A stretch of 19,365 nt of DNA, taken from positions 1-19,365 of the forward strand of contig CAZNYM010000032.1 in NCBI GenBank assembly GCA_964577255.1, read 5' to 3'. Source of the stretch: Micavibrio_C sp964577255 (lineage in GTDB: Bacteria; Pseudomonadota; Alphaproteobacteria; Micavibrionales; Micavibrionaceae). Every line of letters begins with the position of its first letter. The stretch's first letter is position 1. Shown in pieces: positions 8,050-15,688 of this stretch. The notes under the pieces were generated by a model. It saw only the letters and a list, made by a program, of their open reading frames with translations, searched no databases and was not told where the DNA came from. The translations under genes were made by a program, and so were the position numbers.

Positions 8050-9359
8050 CGGATCGCGTTGAACTTTCCGGCGACCTTGCGCTGATCCTCCGCTGCCAGA
8101 ACCTGCGGGGGCGTGACGCGCACAAGCGCGATATGGTTGCGTTGGCGCTTGACCACGTCGAAACGGAAACCGAAGAAGCGGAACGACTGCCCAACTTCAG
8201 GCAAGGATTCCGACTCGTGCAGCAGCAATCCGGCAATGGTCGAATAATCTTCACCGTCCGGCAGGGCCCATTCGTACTCGCGGTTAAGCTCGCGGATCGT
8301 TACGTCACCGTCGATCATATAGGAACCGTTGGGCTGGCGGCGCACACCCGCCACTACGTCGTCTTTTTCATCGTCGATGTCGCCGACGATCTCCTCCAGA
8401 ATATCCTCAAGCGTCACCGCGCCTCTGAGAGTGCCGTATTCGTCGACCACCAGGGCAAAATGCTCGCGCCGCTTGCGGAAAGCCTGCAGCTGATCGCGCA
8501 GGGTGGTGGTCTCGGGCACGAACCAGGGTTCTGTGATAAGGTCGCGGATGTTGATACGTTCCACGTGTCCCGCGTGATCCTGCATCTCGCGCAGCAGGGT
8601 TTTGACATGGATGACGCCGACGATGTTGTCGGGCTCGTCTTTCCAAAGAGGAATGCGTGAATAGGCGTTTTCCAGCACCTGCGCAACAATCTCCTTCACC
8701 GGCAGGTCGGCGTCGATGGTGCTGATCTGCTTGCGGTGGATCATGATCTTGCCGATTTCGACGTCGCCGAGATCGAGGATCGAGCGCAGCATGGCCCGCT
8801 CCTCGCTCACGCTTTCCTCCGGCCCTTGGTGCAGGTCGATCACGCCGCGCAACACATCAAGATGATTCCCAGAATCCGCTTTGGAAACGTCAGCCCCTAT
8901 GACCTTGAGCATCCATGTGACGAGTTTTGAAATAAGAGCTGTCACCGGCGTAAAGAGAAAAATGACAATCCGCAGAAGGGGCGCCAAGATCATCGCCAGT
9001 TTGTCGGCATTGTAAAAAGCATAGGTTTTGGGCAGGACTTCAGAAAAAATCAGAACCAGAGCCGTCATGACGATAGTCGCGTAAAATACGCCTTCAGCCC
9101 CGAAAATTGTAATCAGGACACCCGTCGCCACGGCGGAGGCGGCAATATTGACGACATTGTTTCCCAGAAGAATGGCGCCGATCAGGTTTTCTTTCTGGTC
9201 GCGGATTTTATTGACCAGAGCGGCGCCCTTGTTCCCTTCCTTCGCCAGTGCGTGCATTCGGGCCTTTGAAGATGTTGTCATCGCCGTTTCCGATGCTGAA
9301 AAGAAAGCAGAAAGCATCATCAGAAAGGCGACTAGAAGTATTGATAACATCAGCGACAC
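8046..9359 (-). CDS. CNNM/CorC-family membrane protein (DUF21-CBS-CorC_HlyC)
   Basis: A membrane protein of the HlyC/CorC family. Relatives are linked to magnesium or cobalt export, so a divalent-metal transport role is inferred. The protein has 437 residues. A DUF21 transmembrane region with about four hydrophobic segments (around 2-25, 60-85, 92-108 and 125-150) includes the family signature IFSEVLPKTYAFYNADK. A CBS-pair region (about 205-330) holds SRIPLWKDEPDNIVGVIHVK and VVDEYGTLRGAVTLEDILEE. A CorC_HlyC domain (about 345-425) ends the protein. The start is GTG at 9359; its AGGAG overlaps the aroB stop (TAGGAG), so translation is probably coupled to aroB. Why a metal-transport-type protein sits in a shikimate operon is not evident. 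Confidence 0.9.
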   Translation of the reverse strand: MSLMLSILLVAFLMMLSAFFSASETAMTTSSKARMHALAKEGNKGAALVNKIRDQKENLIGAILLGNNVVNIAASAVATGVLITIFGAEGVFYATIVMTALVLIFSEVLPKTYAFYNADKLAMILAPLLRIVIFLFTPVTALISKLVTWMLKVIGADVSKADSGNHLDVLRGVIDLHQGPEESVSEERAMLRSILDLGDVEIGKIMIHRKQISTIDADLPVKEIVAQVLENAYSRIPLWKDEPDNIVGVIHVKTLLREMQDHAGHVERINIRDLITEPWFVPETTTLRDQLQAFRKRREHFALVVDEYGTLRGAVTLEDILEEIVGDIDDEKDDVVAGVRRQPNGSYMIDGDVTIRELNREYEWALPDGEDYSTIAGLLLHESESLPEVGQSFRFFGFRFDVVKRQRNHIALVRVTPPQVLAAEDQRKVAGKFNAIR

Positions 9360-9371
9360 GATGGGGCTCTC

Positions 9372-10478
9372 CTAAATGGACAGGTTCTTTTCGATCACCG
9401 CCTGCACGGCGGCCGGGGGTACGTCGCGGACGACGAAAGTATCGCCGATGGCGCGTGCCAGAATGAAATTCATTTTGCCGTTTTCGGTTTTCTTGTCGCT
9501 CTTCATGGCTTCAAGGATGCCGGCGACGGTAACGCCGGAGACATCAGCGCCCGTCTTCAGGCCCAGTGCCCGCATATGTGTCTTGGCTTTGTCGGCCTGC
9601 GCGGCGGGACAATGGCCGAGAGCCACCGAAAGATCGAACGCCATACCCATACCGATTGCTACCGCCTCGCCATGCAGAAGGCGTCCGTCATAATTGAGCA
9701 TCTTCTCGAACGCATGGCCAAACGTATGGCCGAAATTCAGCAGCGCGCGCACGTCGTTGGTTTCCGTCTCGTCGAGCGCGACGATGGCCGCCTTCGCCTT
9801 GCAGGATTCGTAAATAGCGTGGCTTAGAGCGATCTTGTTTTTTTCAAGAACCTTTTTGCCATTTTCCTCAAGCCACGCGAAGAACGCGGCGTCGCGGATG
9901 AAGCCGTATTTCACGATTTCGGCATAACCGGCACGCATTTCCCTCTCGGACAGCGTGTCGAGCGTATCGAGATCGGCGATGACTGCGCGTGGCTGGTAGA
10001 ACGCCCCCACCAGGTTTTTGCCCTGCTTCGTGTCAATGGCGGTCTTGCCGCCCACGGCGCTGTCGACCTGGGCCAGCAGCGTGGTGGGAACCTGGACATA
10101 GCTTATGCCGCGCAGCGCTACCGCCGCCGCCAGACCGCCCAGATCGCCAATCACCCCGCCGCCGAGCGAGAAAAGCACGCTTTGGCGGTCGGCGCGATTG
10201 TCGAGCAGCCAGTCGAGAACCTTGATCAGACCGTCATAGGACTTTGTCGCCTCGCCGGGGGTCATGACCAGCGTAAATGCCGTACCACCGCCTTTCACCA
10301 AGGCCTTTTCAAGTACCGGGGCATAGTGGCCTGCGTGGGTATCCGTCAGAATGAAACAGCGGCGCCCTTCCAGCGAGAACGGCAGCAGCTCAGCCGTCTG
10401 GGCCAGCAGGCCGCTGCCGATATGGATGTCGTAGCCGCGTTCGCCCAGCAGAACCGGCAGAATGACGGGAGTGTTCAT
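9372..10478 (-). CDS. aroB: 3-dehydroquinate synthase
   Basis: Converts 3-deoxy-D-arabino-heptulosonate 7-phosphate to 3-dehydroquinate, the second step of the shikimate pathway, using NAD and a metal. It has 368 residues, the usual length. The NAD-binding signature SLGGGVIGDLGG lies at about 104-115, followed by VPTTLLAQVDSAVGGKTAID. Metal ligands are seen at Glu187 (GYAEIVKYG), His251 (LNFGHTFGHAFE) and His269 (LLHGEAV). The ATG overlaps the aroK stop by 4 nt, a classic coupled pair. The next gene's Shine-Dalgarno overlaps the aroB stop. Confidence 0.97.
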   Translation of the reverse strand: MNTPVILPVLLGERGYDIHIGSGLLAQTAELLPFSLEGRRCFILTDTHAGHYAPVLEKALVKGGGTAFTLVMTPGEATKSYDGLIKVLDWLLDNRADRQSVLFSLGGGVIGDLGGLAAAVALRGISYVQVPTTLLAQVDSAVGGKTAIDTKQGKNLVGAFYQPRAVIADLDTLDTLSEREMRAGYAEIVKYGFIRDAAFFAWLEENGKKVLEKNKIALSHAIYESCKAKAAIVALDETETNDVRALLNFGHTFGHAFEKMLNYDGRLLHGEAVAIGMGMAFDLSVALGHCPAAQADKAKTHMRALGLKTGADVSGVTVAGILEAMKSDKKTENGKMNFILARAIGDTFVVRDVPPAAVQAVIEKNLSI

Positions 10479-11062
10479 CGGGAGTGTGCCTTTTCCTGGT
10501 CGAGATGTTGTGCGAGGGCCTTCAGCATGGCGGCCAACGTCTGGCCGGAATCATCGCCACTGCTGTCGACGGTAAGGTGTGCGCCGGCGTATAAGGGGTA
10601 ACGCTCCTCGGTCAGTTTCCGCAGGATGTCTGCGGGATCGCCGTTTTTCAGCAGCGGCCGGCGGTCGGTCTTGCCGGTGCGGGTCAGCATGACCGGCAGT
10701 TCTGCCTTGATCCAGATCATCACAGTTTTTTCATGCAGTTCGTTGCGGGTGTCGGGATTGAGGATGGCACCGCCGCCGGTGGCGATCACGCAAGGATCCT
10801 CCGTCGTCACACGGTGCAAAATCCGGCGCTCGCCCTCGCGGAAGTAAGGTTCGCCGAAACGCTCGAAAATCTCGGGGATGCTTAGGCCTGAGGCCTGCTC
10901 GATCTCCTGGTCGGTGTCGATGAAGGGGAGATCCAGTGCATCGGCCAGCATTTTGCCGAGGCGCGTCTTCCCCGTTCCCATCATGCCGATCAGGGCCACC
11001 GGCCTGTCGAGGCGATCCCTGACCGAAGAAATCTGGTCCTGGCGCAGCGCTGTTTCGATCAT
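10475..11062 (-). CDS. aroK: Shikimate kinase
   Basis: Phosphorylates shikimate to shikimate 3-phosphate with ATP. From the ATG at 11062 it has 195 residues. Walker A GMMGTGKT lies at 26-33. FIDTDQEIE carries the shikimate-binding Asp, with Arg75 in the YFREGE segment. ATGGGA at 95-100 is the glycine-rich substrate loop, and the lid region holds TDRRPLL. I see no clear Shine-Dalgarno before this ATG, so initiation may be leaderless-like or weak. A TTG at 11092 could extend the protein by 10 residues, also without a ribosome site. It forms a 4-nt overlap with aroB and is divergent from the secreted unknown gene. Confidence 0.94.
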   Translation of the reverse strand: MIETALRQDQISSVRDRLDRPVALIGMMGTGKTRLGKMLADALDLPFIDTDQEIEQASGLSIPEIFERFGEPYFREGERRILHRVTTEDPCVIATGGGAILNPDTRNELHEKTVMIWIKAELPVMLTRTGKTDRRPLLKNGDPADILRKLTEERYPLYAGAHLTVDSSGDDSGQTLAAMLKALAQHLDQEKAHSR

Positions 11063-11152
11063 GCTTTTGTTATGCCATGCGAAAGAAGGCAAAACAACGG
11101 CAAATCCCCGGATTTATGACCTGGATTTTCAGCGCGATTTTCGTCGCTGTCA

Positions 11153-11181
11153 TTGAAAAGCGCGCGCAACTCCATTACATT
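11153..11181 (+). promoter_or_regulatory. Sigma70-type promoter for the secreted unknown gene and xerD
   Basis: TTGAAA (11153-11158), a 17-nt spacer and TACATT (11176-11181). It predicts a start near 11188, leaving a 24-nt leader that contains GGTGGAG before the ATG at 11212. The same TACATT -10 recurs in the accA candidate promoter. Confidence 0.5.
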
Positions 11182-11211
11182 TATCTGTCCATTCGGTGGA
11201 GACCGATTCTG

Positions 11212-13281
11212 ATGCCTTTTCTGAGAGGAGACCGCCGCGTTCCGCGCGTCTCCGGATCAATTTTCCTGAAGTTGCTCGTATCCTGCGGCCTTGCGCTTGC
11301 GGTGGGGTATTCCTCTGCCGTTTCCGCTGAGGAATCTCTCAAAAAGCCCGTCTACCGCTACGACGACGACCGCATGGTGCGTCCGCGCGCCGACCGCATC
11401 AAGGCAACCGAGGAAGCGCGCAAAAGGTTGGAGAAAAAGGGGCAGGAAGAACAAATATCGGCGCCCCCGGCAGCGGAGCCACCGCTTCCCGACAAGAAAC
11501 CCGCGGACTCGACGTCCACGGCCCCCGAAGAGGAGCTTGCCGAAAATCCGGAGGAAGCGCCTTCAGCTGAGGAGCCTTTGTCCGCCGGAGAGGAAACGGT
11601 GGCTGCCGCCGGCCCGGATCGGGTCTACACAGTGGCTAAACCCCGCCTCGAGGAAAAGCAGCGGACTGTTCCAGCCGTTCTCAAGGTCAATTACGTGACG
11701 CTCGAATCCATCGGCACGCTCGACGTGCCGGGCGACGGCGGCATGGGCATCGATCTGTGGGACGGATCGCGCCGCGAGAAGATTCTCCAGCTGATCGGAC
11801 AGCTCCCTGCCCCCGGCCATTACGGGCTTTTGCATACGCTGGTACAGCGTGCTTTGCTCACAAGCGCCGATGCGCGCCTGATGGAAGGGCGCGGCACCGT
11901 CAGCCCCGGCGAGGATTACCAGACCCTACGGGTGGAAAAACTGCTCGACATGGGCGCTTACGAGTCCGCCGCACGGCTTTACATGGCCGATCACGCGGTA
12001 CCCTATCACGAGCGCCTGGCACGCGCCGGGGTTCAGGCCCTGTTCCTGAGCAACCAGTCGACCATCGCCTGCCTGGAGACCAAAACCCTGGTCACGCGCT
12101 TCCCCGACGACATCTTCTGGCGTCAGGCTTCCACGATCTGCGACTATCTGCTGGAAAAAATGGCCGGGCGCCCGGTCAAGAATTTCATCGATCGCCCGGG
12201 CGTGCGTAAGGCCATTGAGGGCAGCGCGCTGATGCGCAACGTGTTCATCGGGCCGAATTACAAAATCACGCCGCGCACGGTCGACGCCTTCAAGGATTTC
12301 TCGCCGCTCGAAATGGCTTTGTTGATTAACGACAACCGTATCTCCGTCGAGGCGCTGGCGATGGACCGGTTGCCGCTCATTCCCTCGCACATCCTGGGCA
12401 GCCTGATGGTGCTCGAGGATATCCCGGGCGCCAAGCGCCTGTCCCTGCGGGGCGAGGCGGCGCGGCGCGGGCTGATCACCCCCGCCGACCTAGGCGCTTA
12501 TTATGAAGGGCTCAAGCAGCCCGAGGGCGGTCTCAAGAAGGCCGTCGGCTGGCAGCGCATCCCTGCCTATTATGTCGCCGTGCGCCAGTCCAAGGACAAA
12601 GCCGAGCGTCAGAACCTGGTGCGCGAGGCCCTCGCGCTTGCGGATGAATATGGGGATACCCCCCTCATTGCCTTCGCGCCCTACCTCTCCGCTTTGCCCG
12701 CCGAAGGGCTTGATGCGTCCGCGCTCAGGCATGCCTTGCGAATCATGACGTTGGCAGGTGAAAGTGTAAATAAATCAATTAGTTATGAGTTTCTCTCGCA
12801 GCTGGCCGATACCCCTTCCGGCACACCTGATGCGTACCTTGCGCTGTCCTCCGCTCTGGGTGAAAAGTTTTCCACAGAAGTTGAACAGAATAGCGATTTT
12901 TCACAAAAACTCGTGAAGTTATGCGAAACCCTGCCTGAAACCTCAAAAAATCTCGTTTTTGCACTCTATGAAAAACTTGACAACGGTATAAAATTACATA
13001 ATAGTGCGGGAGAAAATGTTTATGTTAACCCTGATGGCTTGACACCCCCTGACGATTATGTAATGCCATCTGTAAGCTTGATGAATGACCTCGCAATTGC
13101 CAAAAACGGCAAACGTCTGGGAGAGGTGGTTTTGTTAAGCGCCATTGCCATCGGCGACGCCCCGCCCGAGACACTTGATCCGGCGGTAGTTCTCCAGGTG
13201 GTAGATGGTCTGAAAGCAGTGGGGTTAACAAAAGAGGCTCAGGAGCTTGCCCGCCAAGTCGTTTTGAGCTTGCGTAATTAA
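11212..13281 (+). CDS. Secreted protein of unknown function, probable helical-repeat architecture
   Basis: I do not recognise a characterised family. From the ATG at 11212 (GGTGGAG upstream) it has 689 residues. Residues 1-39 look like a Sec signal peptide: a basic start, a hydrophobic stretch at about 17-33, and a likely cut after VSA. Residues about 55-80 are charged and helical. About 80-135 is a Pro/Glu/Ala-rich linker. A mostly helical body follows from about 160 to the end, closing with TKEAQELARQVV, which resembles a TPR-type helix. A periplasmic or envelope-associated location is inferred. The distinctive segment GMGIDLWDGSRREKILQLI seems familiar from alphaproteobacterial unknowns at this locus, but only from memory. 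Base use is uneven: nucleotides about 12765-13110 are AT-rich inside an otherwise very GC-rich gene. xerD starts 17 nt downstream. An in-frame start at 11077 would add 45 residues and hide the signal peptide, so I rejected it. Confidence 0.85.
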   Translation: MPFLRGDRRVPRVSGSIFLKLLVSCGLALAVGYSSAVSAEESLKKPVYRYDDDRMVRPRADRIKATEEARKRLEKKGQEEQISAPPAAEPPLPDKKPADSTSTAPEEELAENPEEAPSAEEPLSAGEETVAAAGPDRVYTVAKPRLEEKQRTVPAVLKVNYVTLESIGTLDVPGDGGMGIDLWDGSRREKILQLIGQLPAPGHYGLLHTLVQRALLTSADARLMEGRGTVSPGEDYQTLRVEKLLDMGAYESAARLYMADHAVPYHERLARAGVQALFLSNQSTIACLETKTLVTRFPDDIFWRQASTICDYLLEKMAGRPVKNFIDRPGVRKAIEGSALMRNVFIGPNYKITPRTVDAFKDFSPLEMALLINDNRISVEALAMDRLPLIPSHILGSLMVLEDIPGAKRLSLRGEAARRGLITPADLGAYYEGLKQPEGGLKKAVGWQRIPAYYVAVRQSKDKAERQNLVREALALADEYGDTPLIAFAPYLSALPAEGLDASALRHALRIMTLAGESVNKSISYEFLSQLADTPSGTPDAYLALSSALGEKFSTEVEQNSDFSQKLVKLCETLPETSKNLVFALYEKLDNGIKLHNSAGENVYVNPDGLTPPDDYVMPSVSLMNDLAIAKNGKRLGEVVLLSAIAIGDAPPETLDPAVVLQVVDGLKAVGLTKEAQELARQVVLSLRN

Positions 13282-13298
13282 AAAGGAGAAAACTTATT

Positions 13299-14291
13299 AT
13301 GGCTCGTCCCGGTCGTCCCGCAATGCCCAAACCAAAGCTTCACCCTTTGGTGGATTCCTTCCTTGACATGCTGACCACCGAGCGTGGCGCGGCCATGAAC
13401 ACGCGCCAAGCTTATTGGCGCGACCTGGCGGACTTCAGCATCCATCTCCGCGACAAAACGCGCAAAGAGATCGTCGATGCCGCCAAGGACGATATCAAAA
13501 CCTATCTCGACGACCTGGGTATCCGCATCCACGTAAAAGGCCAGAACCGCAACCAGATCGCGACCCGCACCGTGGCGCGCCGCCTCTCGGCCCTGCGACA
13601 GTTCTACCGCTATCTCGTATCCGAGAACATCCGCAAGGATGACCCGACCTCGACCATCGACAGCCCCAAGCAGGGCCGCACCCTGCCCAAGACTCTGAGC
13701 GAAGGCGAAGTCAGCACCCTGATCAAGACCGCAGGCGACAGCGGCGGCGCGGACAGTATCCGCCTCGTGTGCCTGCTGGAAATGCTCTACGCCACCGGCC
13801 TGCGCGTTTCCGAGCTTGTTGGCCTGCCGATGTCGGCTCTGGGCGAAGACATGCAGTTCCTGATGGTCGCCGGCAAAGGCGGCCGCGAGCGCATGGTTCC
13901 CCTCTCCGAACCAGCCCAGAAAGCGGTCCGCCGCTACCTGGAAGTGCGTCAGCAGTTCATCAACCCCGAGGATAAGGGCACGCAGGCGCAATGGCTGTTC
14001 CCTTCGCGCACCTCGGAAAGCGGCCACCTGACCCGCCAGCGCTTCGCCCAGCTCCTCAAGGATCTGGCCGATAACGCCGGTATCGAAGCCGACCGCGTCA
14101 GCCCGCACATCCTGCGTCACGCTTTCGCCACGCACCTGCTGAGCAACGGCGCCGACCTGCGCTCGGTTCAGAAGATGCTGGGCCACGCCGACATCGCCAC
14201 CACCCAGATCTATACCCATATCGTGGGCGACAAGGCGCGCAAGACGGTCGAGGACAAGCATCCGCTGGCCAAAACCGGCACAGTCCGTTGA
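13299..14291 (+). CDS. xerD: Tyrosine recombinase XerD
   Basis: Site-specific recombinase that, with XerC and FtsK, resolves chromosome dimers at dif. It has 330 residues. An N-terminal core-binding domain (about 12-115) is followed by a catalytic domain with the full set of active-site residues: Arg169 (ATGLRVSEL), Lys193 (AGKGGRER), His270 and Arg273 (SPHILRHAFATHLL), His296 (MLGHADIATTQ) and the nucleophile Tyr305 (QIYTHI). AAGGAG lies 10 nt before the ATG. Position next to aroK and accA favours XerD over XerC, since other alphaproteobacteria keep this order. The core-binding domain has about ten extra residues around 77-88 compared with E. coli XerD. It is followed by a strong terminator. 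Confidence 0.94.
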   Translation: MARPGRPAMPKPKLHPLVDSFLDMLTTERGAAMNTRQAYWRDLADFSIHLRDKTRKEIVDAAKDDIKTYLDDLGIRIHVKGQNRNQIATRTVARRLSALRQFYRYLVSENIRKDDPTSTIDSPKQGRTLPKTLSEGEVSTLIKTAGDSGGADSIRLVCLLEMLYATGLRVSELVGLPMSALGEDMQFLMVAGKGGRERMVPLSEPAQKAVRRYLEVRQQFINPEDKGTQAQWLFPSRTSESGHLTRQRFAQLLKDLADNAGIEADRVSPHILRHAFATHLLSNGADLRSVQKMLGHADIATTQIYTHIVGDKARKTVEDKHPLAKTGTVR

Positions 14292-14316
14292 TTTAAACGA
14301 CCTTTTCAAAACCGAT

Positions 14317-14344
14317 TTGCAACAGGCAGACAATCCATTACATT
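14317..14344 (+). promoter_or_regulatory. Candidate promoter for accA inside the xerD terminator
   Basis: TTGCAA (14317-14322), a 16-nt spacer and TACATT (14339-14344). A start near 14351 would fall in the right arm of the terminator hairpin, so the accA transcript would not contain the hairpin. Only 23 nt separate the terminator from the accA ATG, too little for a downstream promoter. Confidence 0.4.
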
Positions 14345-14361
14345 GTCTGCCTGTTGTTTTT
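14320..14361 (+). terminator. Strong intrinsic terminator after xerD
   Basis: A perfect 15-bp stem (14320-14334 with 14342-14356) with a 7-nt loop is followed directly by TTTTT (14357-14361). It ends the unknown gene-xerD unit 28 nt after the xerD stop. Confidence 0.92.
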
Positions 14362-14384
14362 GGCCCCTCCGTTAACGGGTAAGA

Positions 14385-15332
14385 ATGAGCGTTCTCGACT
14401 TCGAAAAACCGATCCTCGACCTTGAAAGCAAAATCGAGGAACTCCGTCATGTCAGCAGCGATCCCTCGGTCAACATCGCCGAGGAAGTCGCGCGGCTGCA
14501 GGGCAAGGCCGACAAGCTGCTGCGCCAGACCTACGGCAAGCTCACGCCGCAGCAGAAGGTCATGGTGGCGCGCCATCAAGAGCGCCCGCATTTCCTCGAC
14601 TATACGCGCGGGCTGATCGAAGATTTCACACCGCTTGCGGGCGACCGCGGTTACGGCGAGGATCCCGCCCTGCCCGGGGGCCTCGGGCGCTTCCGCGGCC
14701 GCTCGGTCGTCGTACTGGGACATGAAAAAGGCAGCGACACCGAAAGCCGCATCAAGCACAATTTTGGCATGGCCCGGCCGGAAGGTTACCGTAAGGCGAT
14801 CCGCCTGATGGAAATGGCCGAACACTTCCAGATGCCCCTAATCTCGCTGGTCGACACGGCGGGCGCTTATCCTGGCGTCGGTGCCGAGGAGCGCGGCCAG
14901 GCGGAAGCCATCGCCCGCTCGATCGAAACCTGCCTGCGCATCAAGACTCCATTTGTCTCGGTGGTCATCGGCGAGGGCGGTTCAGGTGGCGCCATCGCCA
15001 TCGCCGCCGCCGACCGCGTCTATATGCTCGAGCACTCGGTCTATTCCGTGATCTCGCCTGAGGGCTGCGCCTCGATCCTCTGGCGCAGCGCCACCCATGC
15101 CGACGATGCCGCCGCCGCCCTCAAGCTGACGGCGCAGGATCTTCTCGAGCTCAAGATCATCGACGGGATCATTCCCGAGCCTTTGGGTGGCGCACACCGC
15201 CACCGCGAAGAGACCATCCAGAGCGTGGGCGCGCAGATCGCCAAGGCGCTCGAGGAGCTTTCCCAGTGGGACGGCACCAAGCTCGTCCACAAGCGGCAGC
15301 AGAAATTCCTTGAGATGGGCCGAGCGGCGTGA
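14385..15332 (+). CDS. accA: Acetyl-CoA carboxylase carboxyltransferase subunit alpha
   Basis: With AccD it transfers the carboxyl group from biotin to acetyl-CoA, giving malonyl-CoA for fatty-acid synthesis. It has 315 residues, the family length. It begins with the typical FEKPILDLESKIEEL helix. Conserved crotonase-fold motifs are VDTAGAYPGVGAEERGQ (about 156-172), IGEGGSGGAIAI (about 195-206) and SVISPEGCASILW (about 221-233). HRHREETIQ is the C-terminal signature. The ribosome site (GGGTAAG) is modest. The stop overlaps the GTG start of atpI by 4 nt, which ties accA to the ATP synthase genes. Confidence 0.97.
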   Translation: MSVLDFEKPILDLESKIEELRHVSSDPSVNIAEEVARLQGKADKLLRQTYGKLTPQQKVMVARHQERPHFLDYTRGLIEDFTPLAGDRGYGEDPALPGGLGRFRGRSVVVLGHEKGSDTESRIKHNFGMARPEGYRKAIRLMEMAEHFQMPLISLVDTAGAYPGVGAEERGQAEAIARSIETCLRIKTPFVSVVIGEGGSGGAIAIAAADRVYMLEHSVYSVISPEGCASILWRSATHADDAAAALKLTAQDLLELKIIDGIIPEPLGGAHRHREETIQSVGAQIAKALEELSQWDGTKLVHKRQQKFLEMGRAA

Positions 15333-15670
15333 CCGACGAGCGCCTCGAGGAGCTCGACCGCAAAATCGACCGGCTCAAAAGCGCCCTGCCAAAACCGGCG
15401 CCCGAACGCCAGGCCGATAACGTCAACCAGGGTGTGCGTGCCGGCACCGAACTGGTGGTCTGCATCGCCGGGGGCGCGGGGCTGGGACTGCTGCTCGACC
15501 GATGGCTGGAAACCGGCCCCCTGTTTCTGATTATTTTCCTATTATCCGGGGTGGCGGCGGGCTTTATGAATGTCTACCGCATCAGCAACAATATGGGCGC
15601 GGCCGTAGGATTTGCATCCTTGCATCAGACGGAGAAAAAGGCTAAAAAGGCGCCGGAAAACGAACCTTAG
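15329..15670 (+). CDS. atpI: AtpI-like F0 assembly protein
   Basis: A small membrane protein (113 residues) thought to help assemble the c-ring of the ATP synthase. The first 30 residues are charged and helical. Two hydrophobic segments follow at about 40-57 and 62-80, with the family's glycine-rich patch CIAGGAGLGLLLDRW and FLLSGVAAGFMNVYR. The C-terminus is Lys-rich. It starts with GTG in a GTGA overlap with the accA stop, so its translation is probably coupled. It directly precedes atpB, the normal place for atpI. Confidence 0.88.
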   Translation: MTDERLEELDRKIDRLKSALPKPAPERQADNVNQGVRAGTELVVCIAGGAGLGLLLDRWLETGPLFLIIFLLSGVAAGFMNVYRISNNMGAAVGFASLHQTEKKAKKAPENEP

Positions 15671-15688
15671 CCGTTAAGGAATGCCTAC

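Noticed and set aside
11077..11211. Upstream in-frame start for the secreted unknown protein
   Set aside because: It would put 45 residues before the signal peptide, lies before the predicted promoter and overlaps the region upstream of aroK.
13278..14825. Long open frame of 515 codons on the minus strand
   Set aside because: It is antisense to xerD and accA, crosses the xerD terminator, and its composition is the expected mirror of GC-rich codon bias; no recognisable domain.
15620..15648. TTGCAT-N17-TAAAAA inside the end of atpI, a possible atpB promoter
   Set aside because: Both boxes are poor matches and A-rich codons for Lys explain the -10-like sequence.
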